A stretch of DNA of 64,000 bases from a virus. A model generated the notes under the pieces. It saw nothing but the letters and a program-made list of their open reading frames with translations. It was not told the DNA's origin and searched no databases. Where the stretch lies: the IMG/VR virus record IMGVR_UViG_3300030943_000007, positions 17,942 through 81,941 of that record; one strand, written 5' to 3'. A program made the translations under genes and the position numbers. Positions 8,234 to 16,400 of the stretch are shown here, piece by piece; position 1 is the stretch's first letter, and every line of letters starts with the position of its first letter.

Positions 8234-8660
8234 GATGGTTCCTCAGCTTGAAGAACATCCCGAAGGTGTAGTGGGTGTTCTCAGCCTCGGTCTTCTTCAC
8301 CTCGGGTCGGCGGACGAAGGTCCCGCCCCGGCGCAGTGACCACCAGAAGTTGCCCTGCTCGATCACACCGGTCACCCGCAGGGCCCACAGCAGGAGCATC
8401 ATCTTCGGCTGGGACATGGGGGTGTCGATGTAGAGGTGACCGTGCCCACCGTTGGTGCTCGGCACGTAGTGGTGGGGGAAGTCGAGGTCGATGATCGGCG
8501 CGTGCTGGCGGGTGCCCAGCAGGTAGGAGGAGACCAGCTCCCCCTCTGGGTGAGGCTGACGATCCGCGTCCATGTCGTAGCGGATCAGGGAGAGGATCAT
8601 CGGCTCGTCGACCACGTTGAGCAGGTCCGCGTGCCAGTTGACCCGCTCCACGTCAGTCAT
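8220..8660 (-). CDS. Conserved hypothetical protein, possible primase partner
   Basis: A 146-residue protein starting at ATG 8660, which overlaps the preceding small gene's stop. It contains APIIDLDFPHHYVPSTNGGHGHLYID around residues 58-83, an Asp/His-rich strand pattern that could bind metal, then a helical and basic region (WSLRRGGTFVRRPEVKK). The DLD/HH cluster recalls archaeo-eukaryotic primase active sites, but I cannot establish homology. It is coupled to the zinc-domain primase gene by a 14-base overlap. Confidence 0.7.
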   Translation of the reverse strand: MTDVERVNWHADLLNVVDEPMILSLIRYDMDADRQPHPEGELVSSYLLGTRQHAPIIDLDFPHHYVPSTNGGHGHLYIDTPMSQPKMMLLLWALRVTGVIEQGNFWWSLRRGGTFVRRPEVKKTEAENTHYTFGMFFKLRNHRGES

Positions 8661-8781
8661 CCAGTAGTCCCATCTTCTTGGCCAGCCATGCGAGTGGGAG
8701 CACGATGAAGAGGTACACCATGCCGTAGAGAATCGAGAAGATGGCCTCAAGGCCTCCCTCGCCGTCGTCGTAATCGCTCAT
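8653..8781 (-). CDS. Small leaderless membrane protein
   Basis: A 42-residue protein, MSDYDDGEGG then a hydrophobic segment (about residues 12-34, AIFSILYGMVYLFIVLPLAWLA) and KKMGLLDD. The ATG at 8781 directly abuts an early-motif promoter (8782-8796), so its mRNA would be leaderless, and there is no Shine-Dalgarno sequence. Its stop overlaps the next gene's start region by 8 bases. Confidence 0.6.
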   Translation of the reverse strand: MSDYDDGEGGLEAIFSILYGMVYLFIVLPLAWLAKKMGLLDD

Positions 8782-8796
8782 ACCTATTGATACGCC
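8782..8796 (-). promoter_or_regulatory. Early-motif promoter, leaderless mRNA
   Basis: The minus strand reads GGCGTATCAATAGGT, directly followed by the ATG at 8781. Confidence 0.65.
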
Positions 8797-8801
8797 TCAG
8801 C

Positions 8802-10271
8802 TCAGGCGCTCAGCAGGCTTTCCATGGTGCCGTTGGTGGAGTAGTCGAGACCACCCGTACCGAGGGCTCCCAGCATCCGCTTGCTGCGGAAGTGACAGGT
8901 GGCGTAGTCGACCTCGACGATCATGCCGTTGGCCGTCTCGCCGTCCCGGTTCTTCAGGATCTGGAAGGTGACGTCGGCGTGCCGGTCGGTGTTGTCGGTG
9001 GGGGCCAGCAGGCTGACGATCACGTCGGAGGAGTTCGTCGCCTCAGCCGTCTCGGAGAGCGCGGCGGACGTGTACTGCCCGAGGTTCTCTGCGGCCTCCC
9101 TGTGCTGTCTGGAGACCTGCCACGGGGACACGAAGGCCACTCCCCGCCCGTTGTCGAAGGCGACCGACAGGAGCTTGGCGTTCTTCAGCACCTCGGCGTA
9201 CTCCTCCCGGGCCGTGGTGCGTCTGCGCTCGGCGATCAGCAGCGCGAGGTAGTCGGCGATGACCAGCTTGATGTTGAACTTCCGCTGGATCCGCAGCAGC
9301 CTCTGCTCGATGCTGGCGATGCCTGCCGCCCGAGGGACCTGCGCGATGTAGATCTTGCCGTAGGCGGGGTTCTTGGCGAGGTCGTCGATCACCCGGGGGA
9401 GGATGAGTTCCTGCTCATCCGTCAAGGTGCCTGCCTTCAGATCCCGGGTGTTAAGGCCCTCGGGTGTCTCGAAGATCGGCAGCTTGGAGTGGCGGGCGAT
9501 GATCTTGCGGCGGATCTGGGGACGCAGGGTCTCGGTGGTCAGGAAGACCACGTTCTGTCCCTGCTCCACGGCGGCGCTCCACGCGAGCTGGACGCACAGG
9601 GAGGACTTGCCGTCGCTGGAGTAGCCCGCGAGCAGCACCAGCTCTCCCGGCTGGAGCCCACCGATCTTGCGGTCCAGCTCGTCGATGCCGAACCGGATGC
9701 CGGAGGACACACCCTTGAGGCGCGCGTTCTTCCGCTCGGCGTAGTCGGCCTTCATCTCGGTGGCCTCGTCTGCGAGGTCCCCCTCCGGCGCGTCCTGCCG
9801 AACCAGCTCACGGTCGATTTCCTGAAACGATTCCAGCAGGCGAGCGCGGGCATCGTTGTGGCCCTGATAGGTCTGGTTGTCGATGGTCTTGCCTCGGCGC
9901 AGGATCTCCATGGCCTCAGTCAGGGCTTCGCCTGTGGTCTTGTCGGCAGCCAGCTCGCGCAGCTGCTGGAGGGACCACGCGAACTCAGAATCTTCTGTCG
10001 TGGTCTCCGACAGCATCTCGTAGGTCTCGGTGAACAGCTGAGCCTTGCCCGGCTCCATGCGGCCACGGAGGTTGTCGTCGAGGTACTTCAGCGGCATGAC
10101 CGCGCCCCCGGTGTAGTCCGAGAAGCGCATGAGCATGGTGAAGAGGTCGGCGTGGACCTTCTCCGGGAAGTGGGCTGGCGTCAGGTGGGCGACAGCCTTC
10201 TCCAGCAGATCGCGCCTGCCCGCCAAGATGGCCGAGAGGACGATCTGGGAGTGTTCAGAGGCTGATGCCAA
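8802..10271 (-). CDS. dnaB: DnaB-like replicative helicase
   Basis: A 489-residue RecA-fold helicase. An N-terminal DnaB-like helical domain (SEHSQIVLSAILAGRRDLL) leads to Walker A LLAGYSSDGKSS (about residues 213-224). LVFLTTETL-type and KLVIADYLALL (Walker B) segments follow, then R-finger sequences near the C-terminus. I prefer the TTG at 10271, preceded by GGAGAG four bases away, over the TTG at 10283, which has no ribosome site. It unwinds the phage replication fork and would work with the primase-like and polymerase genes downstream. Confidence 0.9.
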   Translation of the reverse strand: MASASEHSQIVLSAILAGRRDLLEKAVAHLTPAHFPEKVHADLFTMLMRFSDYTGGAVMPLKYLDDNLRGRMEPGKAQLFTETYEMLSETTTEDSEFAWSLQQLRELAADKTTGEALTEAMEILRRGKTIDNQTYQGHNDARARLLESFQEIDRELVRQDAPEGDLADEATEMKADYAERKNARLKGVSSGIRFGIDELDRKIGGLQPGELVLLAGYSSDGKSSLCVQLAWSAAVEQGQNVVFLTTETLRPQIRRKIIARHSKLPIFETPEGLNTRDLKAGTLTDEQELILPRVIDDLAKNPAYGKIYIAQVPRAAGIASIEQRLLRIQRKFNIKLVIADYLALLIAERRRTTAREEYAEVLKNAKLLSVAFDNGRGVAFVSPWQVSRQHREAAENLGQYTSAALSETAEATNSSDVIVSLLAPTDNTDRHADVTFQILKNRDGETANGMIVEVDYATCHFRSKRMLGALGTGGLDYSTNGTMESLLSA

Positions 10272-10506
10272 CGGACTCTCCAAGCGTGAAGGCGCGCATG
10301 ACGGTGTCGTTTGTGAAAACGAACGACAGCCCGGAGGCGAAGGAGATCTTGGTCGTGGTCACGTGCTTCTCGATCTCCTTGACCATGCCCATGTCCTGCA
10401 CGATGTCCCCTGTGTCGAGGTCCCACGCGCGGGTCTGGACCCAGCGCCTGCCCGAGGTGTTGAGGCTGATGCTGGGACGGGAGAAGGGCTTGGGGATGTG
10501 AGCCAT
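10255..10506 (-). CDS. Small hypothetical protein
   Basis: An 83-residue protein with a beta-rich pattern (KEIEKHVTTTKISFASGLSFVFTNDTVMRAF). No catalytic motif is visible. It overlaps the start of the DnaB-like helicase by 17 bases. Function unknown. Confidence 0.7.
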   Translation of the reverse strand: MAHIPKPFSRPSISLNTSGRRWVQTRAWDLDTGDIVQDMGMVKEIEKHVTTTKISFASGLSFVFTNDTVMRAFTLGESVGISL

Positions 10507-10507
10507 G

Positions 10508-10702
10508 TCAGTTCTCTTCAGGCTTGGGCCCGGTGAGGGCGGAGTAGTCGAGCAGGCACGCGCCGTACCCGAGGTCGAAGGCGTCGTCGGGAGTCATGCC
10601 GGTCAGCTGCTTCCGGTTCGGGTCCGCCTTCATGGCCGTCAGGTTGGCGTGCATCTGGATGACGGCATCGTCGGGGGACAGGTCGTACTGCGGATCGGTC
10701 AT
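10508..10702 (-). CDS. Small acidic hypothetical protein
   Basis: A 64-residue protein, MTDPQYDLSPDDAVIQMH, acidic and helical. It is the first gene after an early-motif promoter (10721-10735), with GGAGC as ribosome site in a leader of about 18 nt. Function unknown. Confidence 0.7.
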   Translation of the reverse strand: MTDPQYDLSPDDAVIQMHANLTAMKADPNRKQLTGMTPDDAFDLGYGACLLDYSALTGPKPEEN

Positions 10703-10720
10703 GGGGCTCCTTCGGGCTTC

Positions 10721-10735
10721 ACTTACTGGTACGCC
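10721..10735 (-). promoter_or_regulatory. Early-motif promoter for 10702 gene and DnaB
   Basis: The minus strand reads GGCGTACCAGTAAGT, identical to the copy at 4000-4014. Predicted start at G 10720. Confidence 0.6.
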
Positions 10736-10759
10736 TGAGGAGGTCCCAGACGCAGGTGA

Positions 10760-11506
10760 TCAGGAGCGCGCAGTCTGGACCATGGCGGCGTGGATCAGCA
10801 GGATCTGCTGCTGGTGGGTGACCTTGACGGTGGACACGCTGGAGCCCAGCTCGGCGGCGATCTGGGGGAAGCTCATGCCCATGTAGTACCGCAGGACGAT
10901 GACCGACTTCTCGAACGACGGCATCCCCTCCATGACCTCGACCATGGCCTCCTGAAGCATGTGGGCTGCGACTGATCCCTCGGTGCCTCCCTCAGCTGGG
11001 GGAGCCATGTTGCCCCGGTCGCTGTCGCCTGCCATGTCGTCCAGTGAGACCGGGGGGCACTCGACTGCGTGGGTGATCGCACGGACCCGGTTGACGTCGA
11101 TCCCGAGGATCTCTGCGGTCTCCTCAGGGCTCCTGCCGGGGGCCAGCTCCTGCATGTCCTTGTAGATGGTGCGCTGCCTGCGGGGGACGTGGTCCAGCTG
11201 GCGCATCCAGTCCTGAATGGCTCCCCCGATGCGGCGCTTGGCGTACTGGCCGAACGTCAGTGCAACAGGGGGCAGCGCCACGTCCGGGTCGTTCTCCGGG
11301 ACGATGTTGGGTTCGTACCTCTGGGCGGCGGTGATCAGCCCCTGATAGGCGATGGCCACGATCTCGTCGCGGTCCACTTCCGATGCGGCTCGTTTCCAGA
11401 AAGACATTGCAATGCTCTGGGCAAGGCCCACGTGGGTCCTGACCAACTCGCTCTGGTAGTCGGAGAGGGGGACGGGGGTGGCGGCGGTCATTGTCACTGC
11501 TTTCAT
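10760..11506 (-). CDS. Alternative sigma factor (FliA/SigF-like group 3)
   Basis: A 248-residue sigma-70 family protein. Region 2 runs from VGLAQSIAMSFWKR through EIVAIAYQGLITAAQRYEP to FGQYAKRRIGGAIQDWMRQLDHVPRRQR. Region 3 is SPEETAEILGIDVNRVRAI, and region 4 is FEKSVIVLRYYMGMSFPQIAAELGSSVSTVKVTHQQ. This arrangement matches FliA/SigF/SigB-type factors. Such factors read -10 elements like GCCGATAA or GGGTAT, close to the repeated motifs in this window. It overlaps the helicase above by 4 bases. Confidence 0.85.
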   Translation of the reverse strand: MKAVTMTAATPVPLSDYQSELVRTHVGLAQSIAMSFWKRAASEVDRDEIVAIAYQGLITAAQRYEPNIVPENDPDVALPPVALTFGQYAKRRIGGAIQDWMRQLDHVPRRQRTIYKDMQELAPGRSPEETAEILGIDVNRVRAITHAVECPPVSLDDMAGDSDRGNMAPPAEGGTEGSVAAHMLQEAMVEVMEGMPSFEKSVIVLRYYMGMSFPQIAAELGSSVSTVKVTHQQQILLIHAAMVQTARS

Positions 11507-13233
11507 CCGGAAATGAGCTGTAGAAGGGCCAAGGGTGAGAGGGCAGTGAACAGCTGGGAATCCTCGTCCCAGATGTGCGCGGCCAGCGCTGCTTCACGCT
11601 CCAGCAGGGGGAGGTACTTCTCCTCCTGCGTATTGATGGTCAGGAGGTTGTGCACGTAGACGTGCTGGAAGGCCGAGCCGTCGCGGCGAATACGTCCGGC
11701 CAACTGCTCCATTCTCGCTGGGTTCAAGATCATGTCAATGTTGACGAGGTGCCGGGAGACCTGAAGGTTCAGGGACTGCTCGATGGCCTTGGTGCCGATC
11801 AGCACCTTGCACTTCGGGTCGGTCCAGAACCGCTCCTGTGAGGCTGCGCGCTTGACCTTGTCGTTCTCCTGCCCCCACACCGTGACGAAGCCCACACCCT
11901 CCTCCTTGAGCCGGATCTGGAGGGCCCTGACGGTGTTCTTCAGGTTGGCGAACACGACCACCTTCTCGCCGCGCTCGCTGAGCCCACCCTCGGTGAGCTG
12001 GTTGACCACCCAGTCGAGCTTGACGCTGGTCCCGGGGCCGTCCTCTTCCCCAAGCGCGGCGAGCCCTGCACAGATGGCCGCACCGTAGTGGATCTTGGCC
12101 AGCGCGTTGGGGCGCTTCACCTGCGTGCCCTCCTCGCGGATGATCTTCAGCACGCCCTTGCGCAGCTCGGTGTACTTGGCCCGCTGCACGGGGTAGAGGT
12201 CGAGCATGACGTCGTTGGGGATGATCGTGGGCAGGTCGACGTCGTCGAGGTCGGCGGCGGTGCGGCGGAGCACGAGCGGGGCGATCCGGGCCTTGACCGT
12301 ACCGAGGTCCCGGTAGCCGACCACGACCTCCTTGCGGATGTCCTTGCCTGACTTCCGGTCGTACTCGGTGATGGTGGCCTTGCGGACGTGGCGGTGGACG
12401 AAGGAGTCCATGCTGCCCAGCGCGAGGGTGCCCCCGATGCCGTCCAGCACCGCGTGCAGCTCGGGCAGGCGCTTCTGGAGGGGGGTGCCGGTCATGATGA
12501 CGTAGCGGTCGGTGCCGGGACGCAGGCCCTCGACCCCCCGGGCACCCATCCGGTCCAGCACGTAGGAGGTCTCGGTGGTGGGGTTGCGGAGGGCGTCGAT
12601 GTCGTCGGTGAGGAAGAGGGAGAGGTCGAAGTTCTCCAGCAGCTGGTAGTCGTTGCGCAGCATCTCAGGCCCGATCAGGAGGACCTGCCACGGCTGGAGG
12701 TAGAACTGGGTGCGCTGCTTGCGGGTGCCTTCGGAGACGAGGATGTTCAGGCTGGGCATCATCCGGAGAAGCTCGGTGCGCCACTGGTGGAGGGCGGGGG
12801 ACCGGGGCACGATGATGACTCGACCCTTGCCACCGTGGGCGCTGGATCTGTCACGGAAGAGGGACAGCTCCCCGGTCTCGATCAGCATGGCGATCAGCCC
12901 GCCAGCCTCGGTGGTCTTGCCCGATCCCATGGTGTCAGCCAGCAGGGCGTGTTTCTTGAAATAGAGCCACGCCACCCCGATGTGCTGGTGCCTGCGGAAG
13001 TGGATCCCACAGTCCCGGCAGCCGGGCTTGGGCCGGTCGTAGACGGTGTGGGTCTTGACCTCACCGTCGGTGTCACGGATCTCCTCGACCCACCCGCGCG
13101 CATGGATGCGGCACAGGTCGTAGTTCCACACCTTCAGGGGCGGGAGCTTCCAGTTCACGGACTGGTGGATCCTCCACGCGAGCTGCTCACGGCGAGCTTC
13201 GGTGAAGTTCCGGACGTCAAAGTTGAGTGGCAA
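11503..13233 (-). CDS. SNF2-like DEAD/DEAH-box helicase
   Basis: A superfamily 2 helicase of about 576 residues. An N-terminal zinc-binding stretch (LCRIH and CRDCGIHFRRH) leads to motif I ADTMGSGKTTEAGG. The motif II position reads TDDIDALRN instead of DEAH. Motif III-like MTGTPLQKR and motif VI EQLAGRIRRDGS follow. The TTG at 13233 is preceded by AGGAGG nine bases away, whereas the GTG at 13254 has no ribosome site. An early-motif promoter lies at 13249-13263. Likely a DNA translocase in replication or recombination. Confidence 0.85.
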   Translation of the reverse strand: MPLNFDVRNFTEARREQLAWRIHQSVNWKLPPLKVWNYDLCRIHARGWVEEIRDTDGEVKTHTVYDRPKPGCRDCGIHFRRHQHIGVAWLYFKKHALLADTMGSGKTTEAGGLIAMLIETGELSLFRDRSSAHGGKGRVIIVPRSPALHQWRTELLRMMPSLNILVSEGTRKQRTQFYLQPWQVLLIGPEMLRNDYQLLENFDLSLFLTDDIDALRNPTTETSYVLDRMGARGVEGLRPGTDRYVIMTGTPLQKRLPELHAVLDGIGGTLALGSMDSFVHRHVRKATITEYDRKSGKDIRKEVVVGYRDLGTVKARIAPLVLRRTAADLDDVDLPTIIPNDVMLDLYPVQRAKYTELRKGVLKIIREEGTQVKRPNALAKIHYGAAICAGLAALGEEDGPGTSVKLDWVVNQLTEGGLSERGEKVVVFANLKNTVRALQIRLKEEGVGFVTVWGQENDKVKRAASQERFWTDPKCKVLIGTKAIEQSLNLQVSRHLVNIDMILNPARMEQLAGRIRRDGSAFQHVYVHNLLTINTQEEKYLPLLEREAALAAHIWDEDSQLFTALSPLALLQLISG

Positions 13234-13248
13234 GGGATTATTCCTCCT

Positions 13249-13263
13249 GACCACTTATACGCC
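13249..13263 (-). promoter_or_regulatory. Early-motif promoter for SNF2-like helicase
   Basis: The minus strand reads GGCGTATAAGTGGTC. Predicted start at A 13248, with AGGAGG in the short leader. Confidence 0.6.
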
Positions 13264-13413
13264 GCTGAACTCCATGTCCTCAGAACGGGCGACAACTACT
13301 GCCTGCTGGCTCCCGACGGTGGCCATCTCAATGGCATACGACGGGTCAGAGAGAAAAGCCGATACAGCAGCAGCCCACATGGGGCGGAGGCGTTCGAGCA
13401 AGGACTCTGGCAC
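13255..13413 (-). CDS. Possible small protein
   Basis: A 52-codon frame from GTG 13413 (VPESLLERLRPMWAAAV) to a TAA lying inside the early-motif promoter 13249-13263. There is no clear ribosome site. It fills most of the 222-base gap between the helicase and the tail tip gene. The amino acid composition is plausible but the evidence is thin. Confidence 0.3.
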   Translation of the reverse strand: MPESLLERLRPMWAAAVSAFLSDPSYAIEMATVGSQQAVVVARSEDMEFSGV

Positions 13414-13476
13414 GGAGCAGATCGTATCAAGAAACCTACTACCTAGTGTCGTAGGTCACGCCCGGCGTGTCGCAAC

Positions 13477-16400
13477 TCAGGTCACTCCGGCCACACGCCG
13501 GATGAACTCGTACGACGAGACTCCCTTGATCCCACTCCCCCACGAGGAACAGTGCACCCCGACATGGGTGGGGGTGATCGCGCACGACACGGTGGTCCCG
13601 GGCACCCACGACACTCCATCAGGAGAGATGTCTGTCCGCCACGTAGTACCCCCAAGGAAGACCAGCCGCTCGTACAGCGGACCATGGGGGTACCCAACCG
13701 TTGTGGACTGCGCCCCGGCTACCTGATAGTTCGTCATCACTCGGGTATCCACGCTGAGGGCCCCATTGTTGGTGAACGACAGCGTGATGAGCTGGGTTCC
13801 AGCCCCCGATGTGACTCCGTCGGCGAGGACGAGTCCCCCCATGACGTAAGCGCCGTTAGAGCCGTTCAGGCTCAGGTGGGTCACGAACGCGTCTCCGGCG
13901 ATCAGACTTCCCCCCACACCAGACAGGGGGCGCATCATGGCGTGCAGTTCGGAGGCTGCGTCCTCTCCGTTGTTGAACACAGACAGGACGTCAGCAGCCT
14001 CAGTCCAGACCGCTCGGGCGGTGCCTCCCGACTTGTCGACTCGCACCCACGCGGCGTCCAGTGAGGCGTTGTTGAACTCATCAAAGGACGTCCAGCCAAC
14101 CGGGACGTTCCAGCGGCGGTCGCCGATTCCAGCGGCTGGGGCAACCACGGGGGTCTCGGGATTCGACCCGGACAGTTCGCCTGTCCAGACAGTGACGTTG
14201 CGGATCCATCCGGTCTCCGTCCGCGAGTAGAGACCGACCCGCCCCGTGTTGACTGCTCCGGCAGCCGTGATCGTGACCTGATAGACGTGGTCGACGTAGA
14301 CGTCGAACAGAGTGGGGAGCACAACGGACTGGTAGACCGACAGGACGTAGTCGGTGTCCAGCGCGAGTGATGTCGCCATCGTGAACGTCGAGCCCCCGAC
14401 CCCGTACCTGTCCCACCAGATCTTGGACACTGCGCCTGCCCGCTGGAGACCGATACCCAGCCCGCCAGCTGCCCACGCTCCGGAGGAGTAGAACCCGACG
14501 CCGAGCCCGGTCCCGTCGGCGGTGATCCGGACGGTGCACTGCACCGCACGGGCCTTGACCCCCAGATCGGTGTTGAACTCCAGCCAGCTGTCCTGCAAGG
14601 TTGAGGTCTGGTTCACGCCATACGCACCACCGGAGGTCCACGTGCCTGAGCGCGATGTCCACCCGGTGAGGTCGGCCATCCCGGACGCGTCCAGCCTCTT
14701 CGTCCAGACAGCCTTCATCCCATCGCTGCTGCCTCCGCTGCCACCTGAGGGGGTGACTGGCTCCCACTGGGTGCCGGTGTATCCCAGCACCTTTCCAGAA
14801 ACAGCTCCAGCGGTGGCGACGTCGGTGAGGGAGTCAAGGGTGGATGCCCCACCACCTGTGGCGGTATCCCACTTCATCCCCGTAGCTGCGGTGGGGTCGG
14901 AGGTCAAGACCTTGCCCGCCGTAGCTGCCACAGGAAGCGTGGTGGCCCCCGGCATCGCTGCCGTGAAGACGATCTCCGGGATGGTCTGGTAGTTGTCGCC
15001 GTTGCTTGCACTGATGTAGATCCGGTAGTGGAGGTAGGCGGTCGTTGTGGTGACCGCGAAGGACTGGGTCTGTCCGATGAGCCACGTGATGCCGGTGTAG
15101 GTCGTCAGGTCCACCCACGTGGTGCCGTCGCTCGACCCCTGAATCATGAAGTCTCGGGGGCTGCGGTTGGCCGAGAAGGTGTAGATGCGGATCGAGACGG
15201 ACACCACCTTGGCGATGGCGGAGAACTGAGCGGCGATCCACTGGGGCATCGCGTTGGTGCTGTGCCAGTAGGTGGCCGAGTTGCCGTCGAAAGCGTTGCT
15301 GGCCTGATTGGCTGGGTTGGCGTCAATGACTGTGGCTGCCGTGACTCCCACGACGGTCGGTGTGTACTGCGTCCCTGTGGCACTAGCTGTGACGAGGTCG
15401 CCAATGGCGACGGGCTGAACCACCGTGGCCGGAGCACCGACAACGGCCTTGCCGACGGAGACCCAGTCGGATGCGGTGCCCGGCATGACAGGGGACCCGT
15501 AGATCTTGAAGACTCCAGCGGAGCCGCCTGTGCGGGCTCCCGCAGCCGGTCGGAAGGTGGCTCCCATAGCGGCGTAGTTGCCGACCGTCCACGTCTTGAT
15601 CAGGAGACCCGCTGAGGAGTAGAGGCTGATCGAAGTGGCGGCGTACCGGATCTCCCAGACGTCGTCGTTGGTGTCGGACGCCAGCGCCATGGTGTCAGCC
15701 AGAACGACCCCTGCGACGTAGCACTTCAGGAGGTTGTTGAAGACGTCCCACACCACCCCGTAGAACGAGGGGAGGGCCTCCACGGTGGTCGCGACCGTGG
15801 CTGACTGGGTGGAGGAGACGATGCCGATGGCAAGGGCGTCCGCCACAGTAGTGGTGCTGCCTCGCCACTTCAGGGTCAGGGGGGTGGCGAATATGAAGGT
15901 CTCGTTGCTGATCACCGAGGCGACAGCACTGCCCGCGTTGTTGATCAGGGTGACCACATGGTTGGTGGTGTCCACCGATGCACAGTTGTTCCGAGTGAAG
16001 GCGGTGCCGTCGACCCCGGTGGTGGTGCTCGCCGAGCCGGAGTTCAACGGGTCGGTCATGTTCGAGGTGACACACAACCAGAGGATCCCGTTGCGGAGCA
16101 TGATCTGGCCGGGCAGGTACGTCTTGCCGGGGGTGTAGCCGTTCTCGTAGAACACCCCTCCGGATGTCCACAGGGCGTCCCCGTCGGTGACCGAGTTCTT
16201 CCGGAGGGCGTCTCCGACAGCGCCGCCTATGGGGAGTGCGCCTCCGCCCCCTGTCTGGGAGACAGGTACCCACTTGGTGCCGTTGAAGCCAAGCACCTTT
16301 CCGGAAACAACTCCGGAAGTGTCGACGTCGGTGGTGAGGCCAGCGAGGGCGGTGGTGCCTCCACCTGTCGGGGTGGTGGGCACCCACTTGGTGCCGTTGT

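Noticed and set aside
9470-9482. GAAGATCGGCAG resembling the late motif
   Set aside because: Inside the helicase gene, lacks the final C of GGCC, and no downstream start fits.
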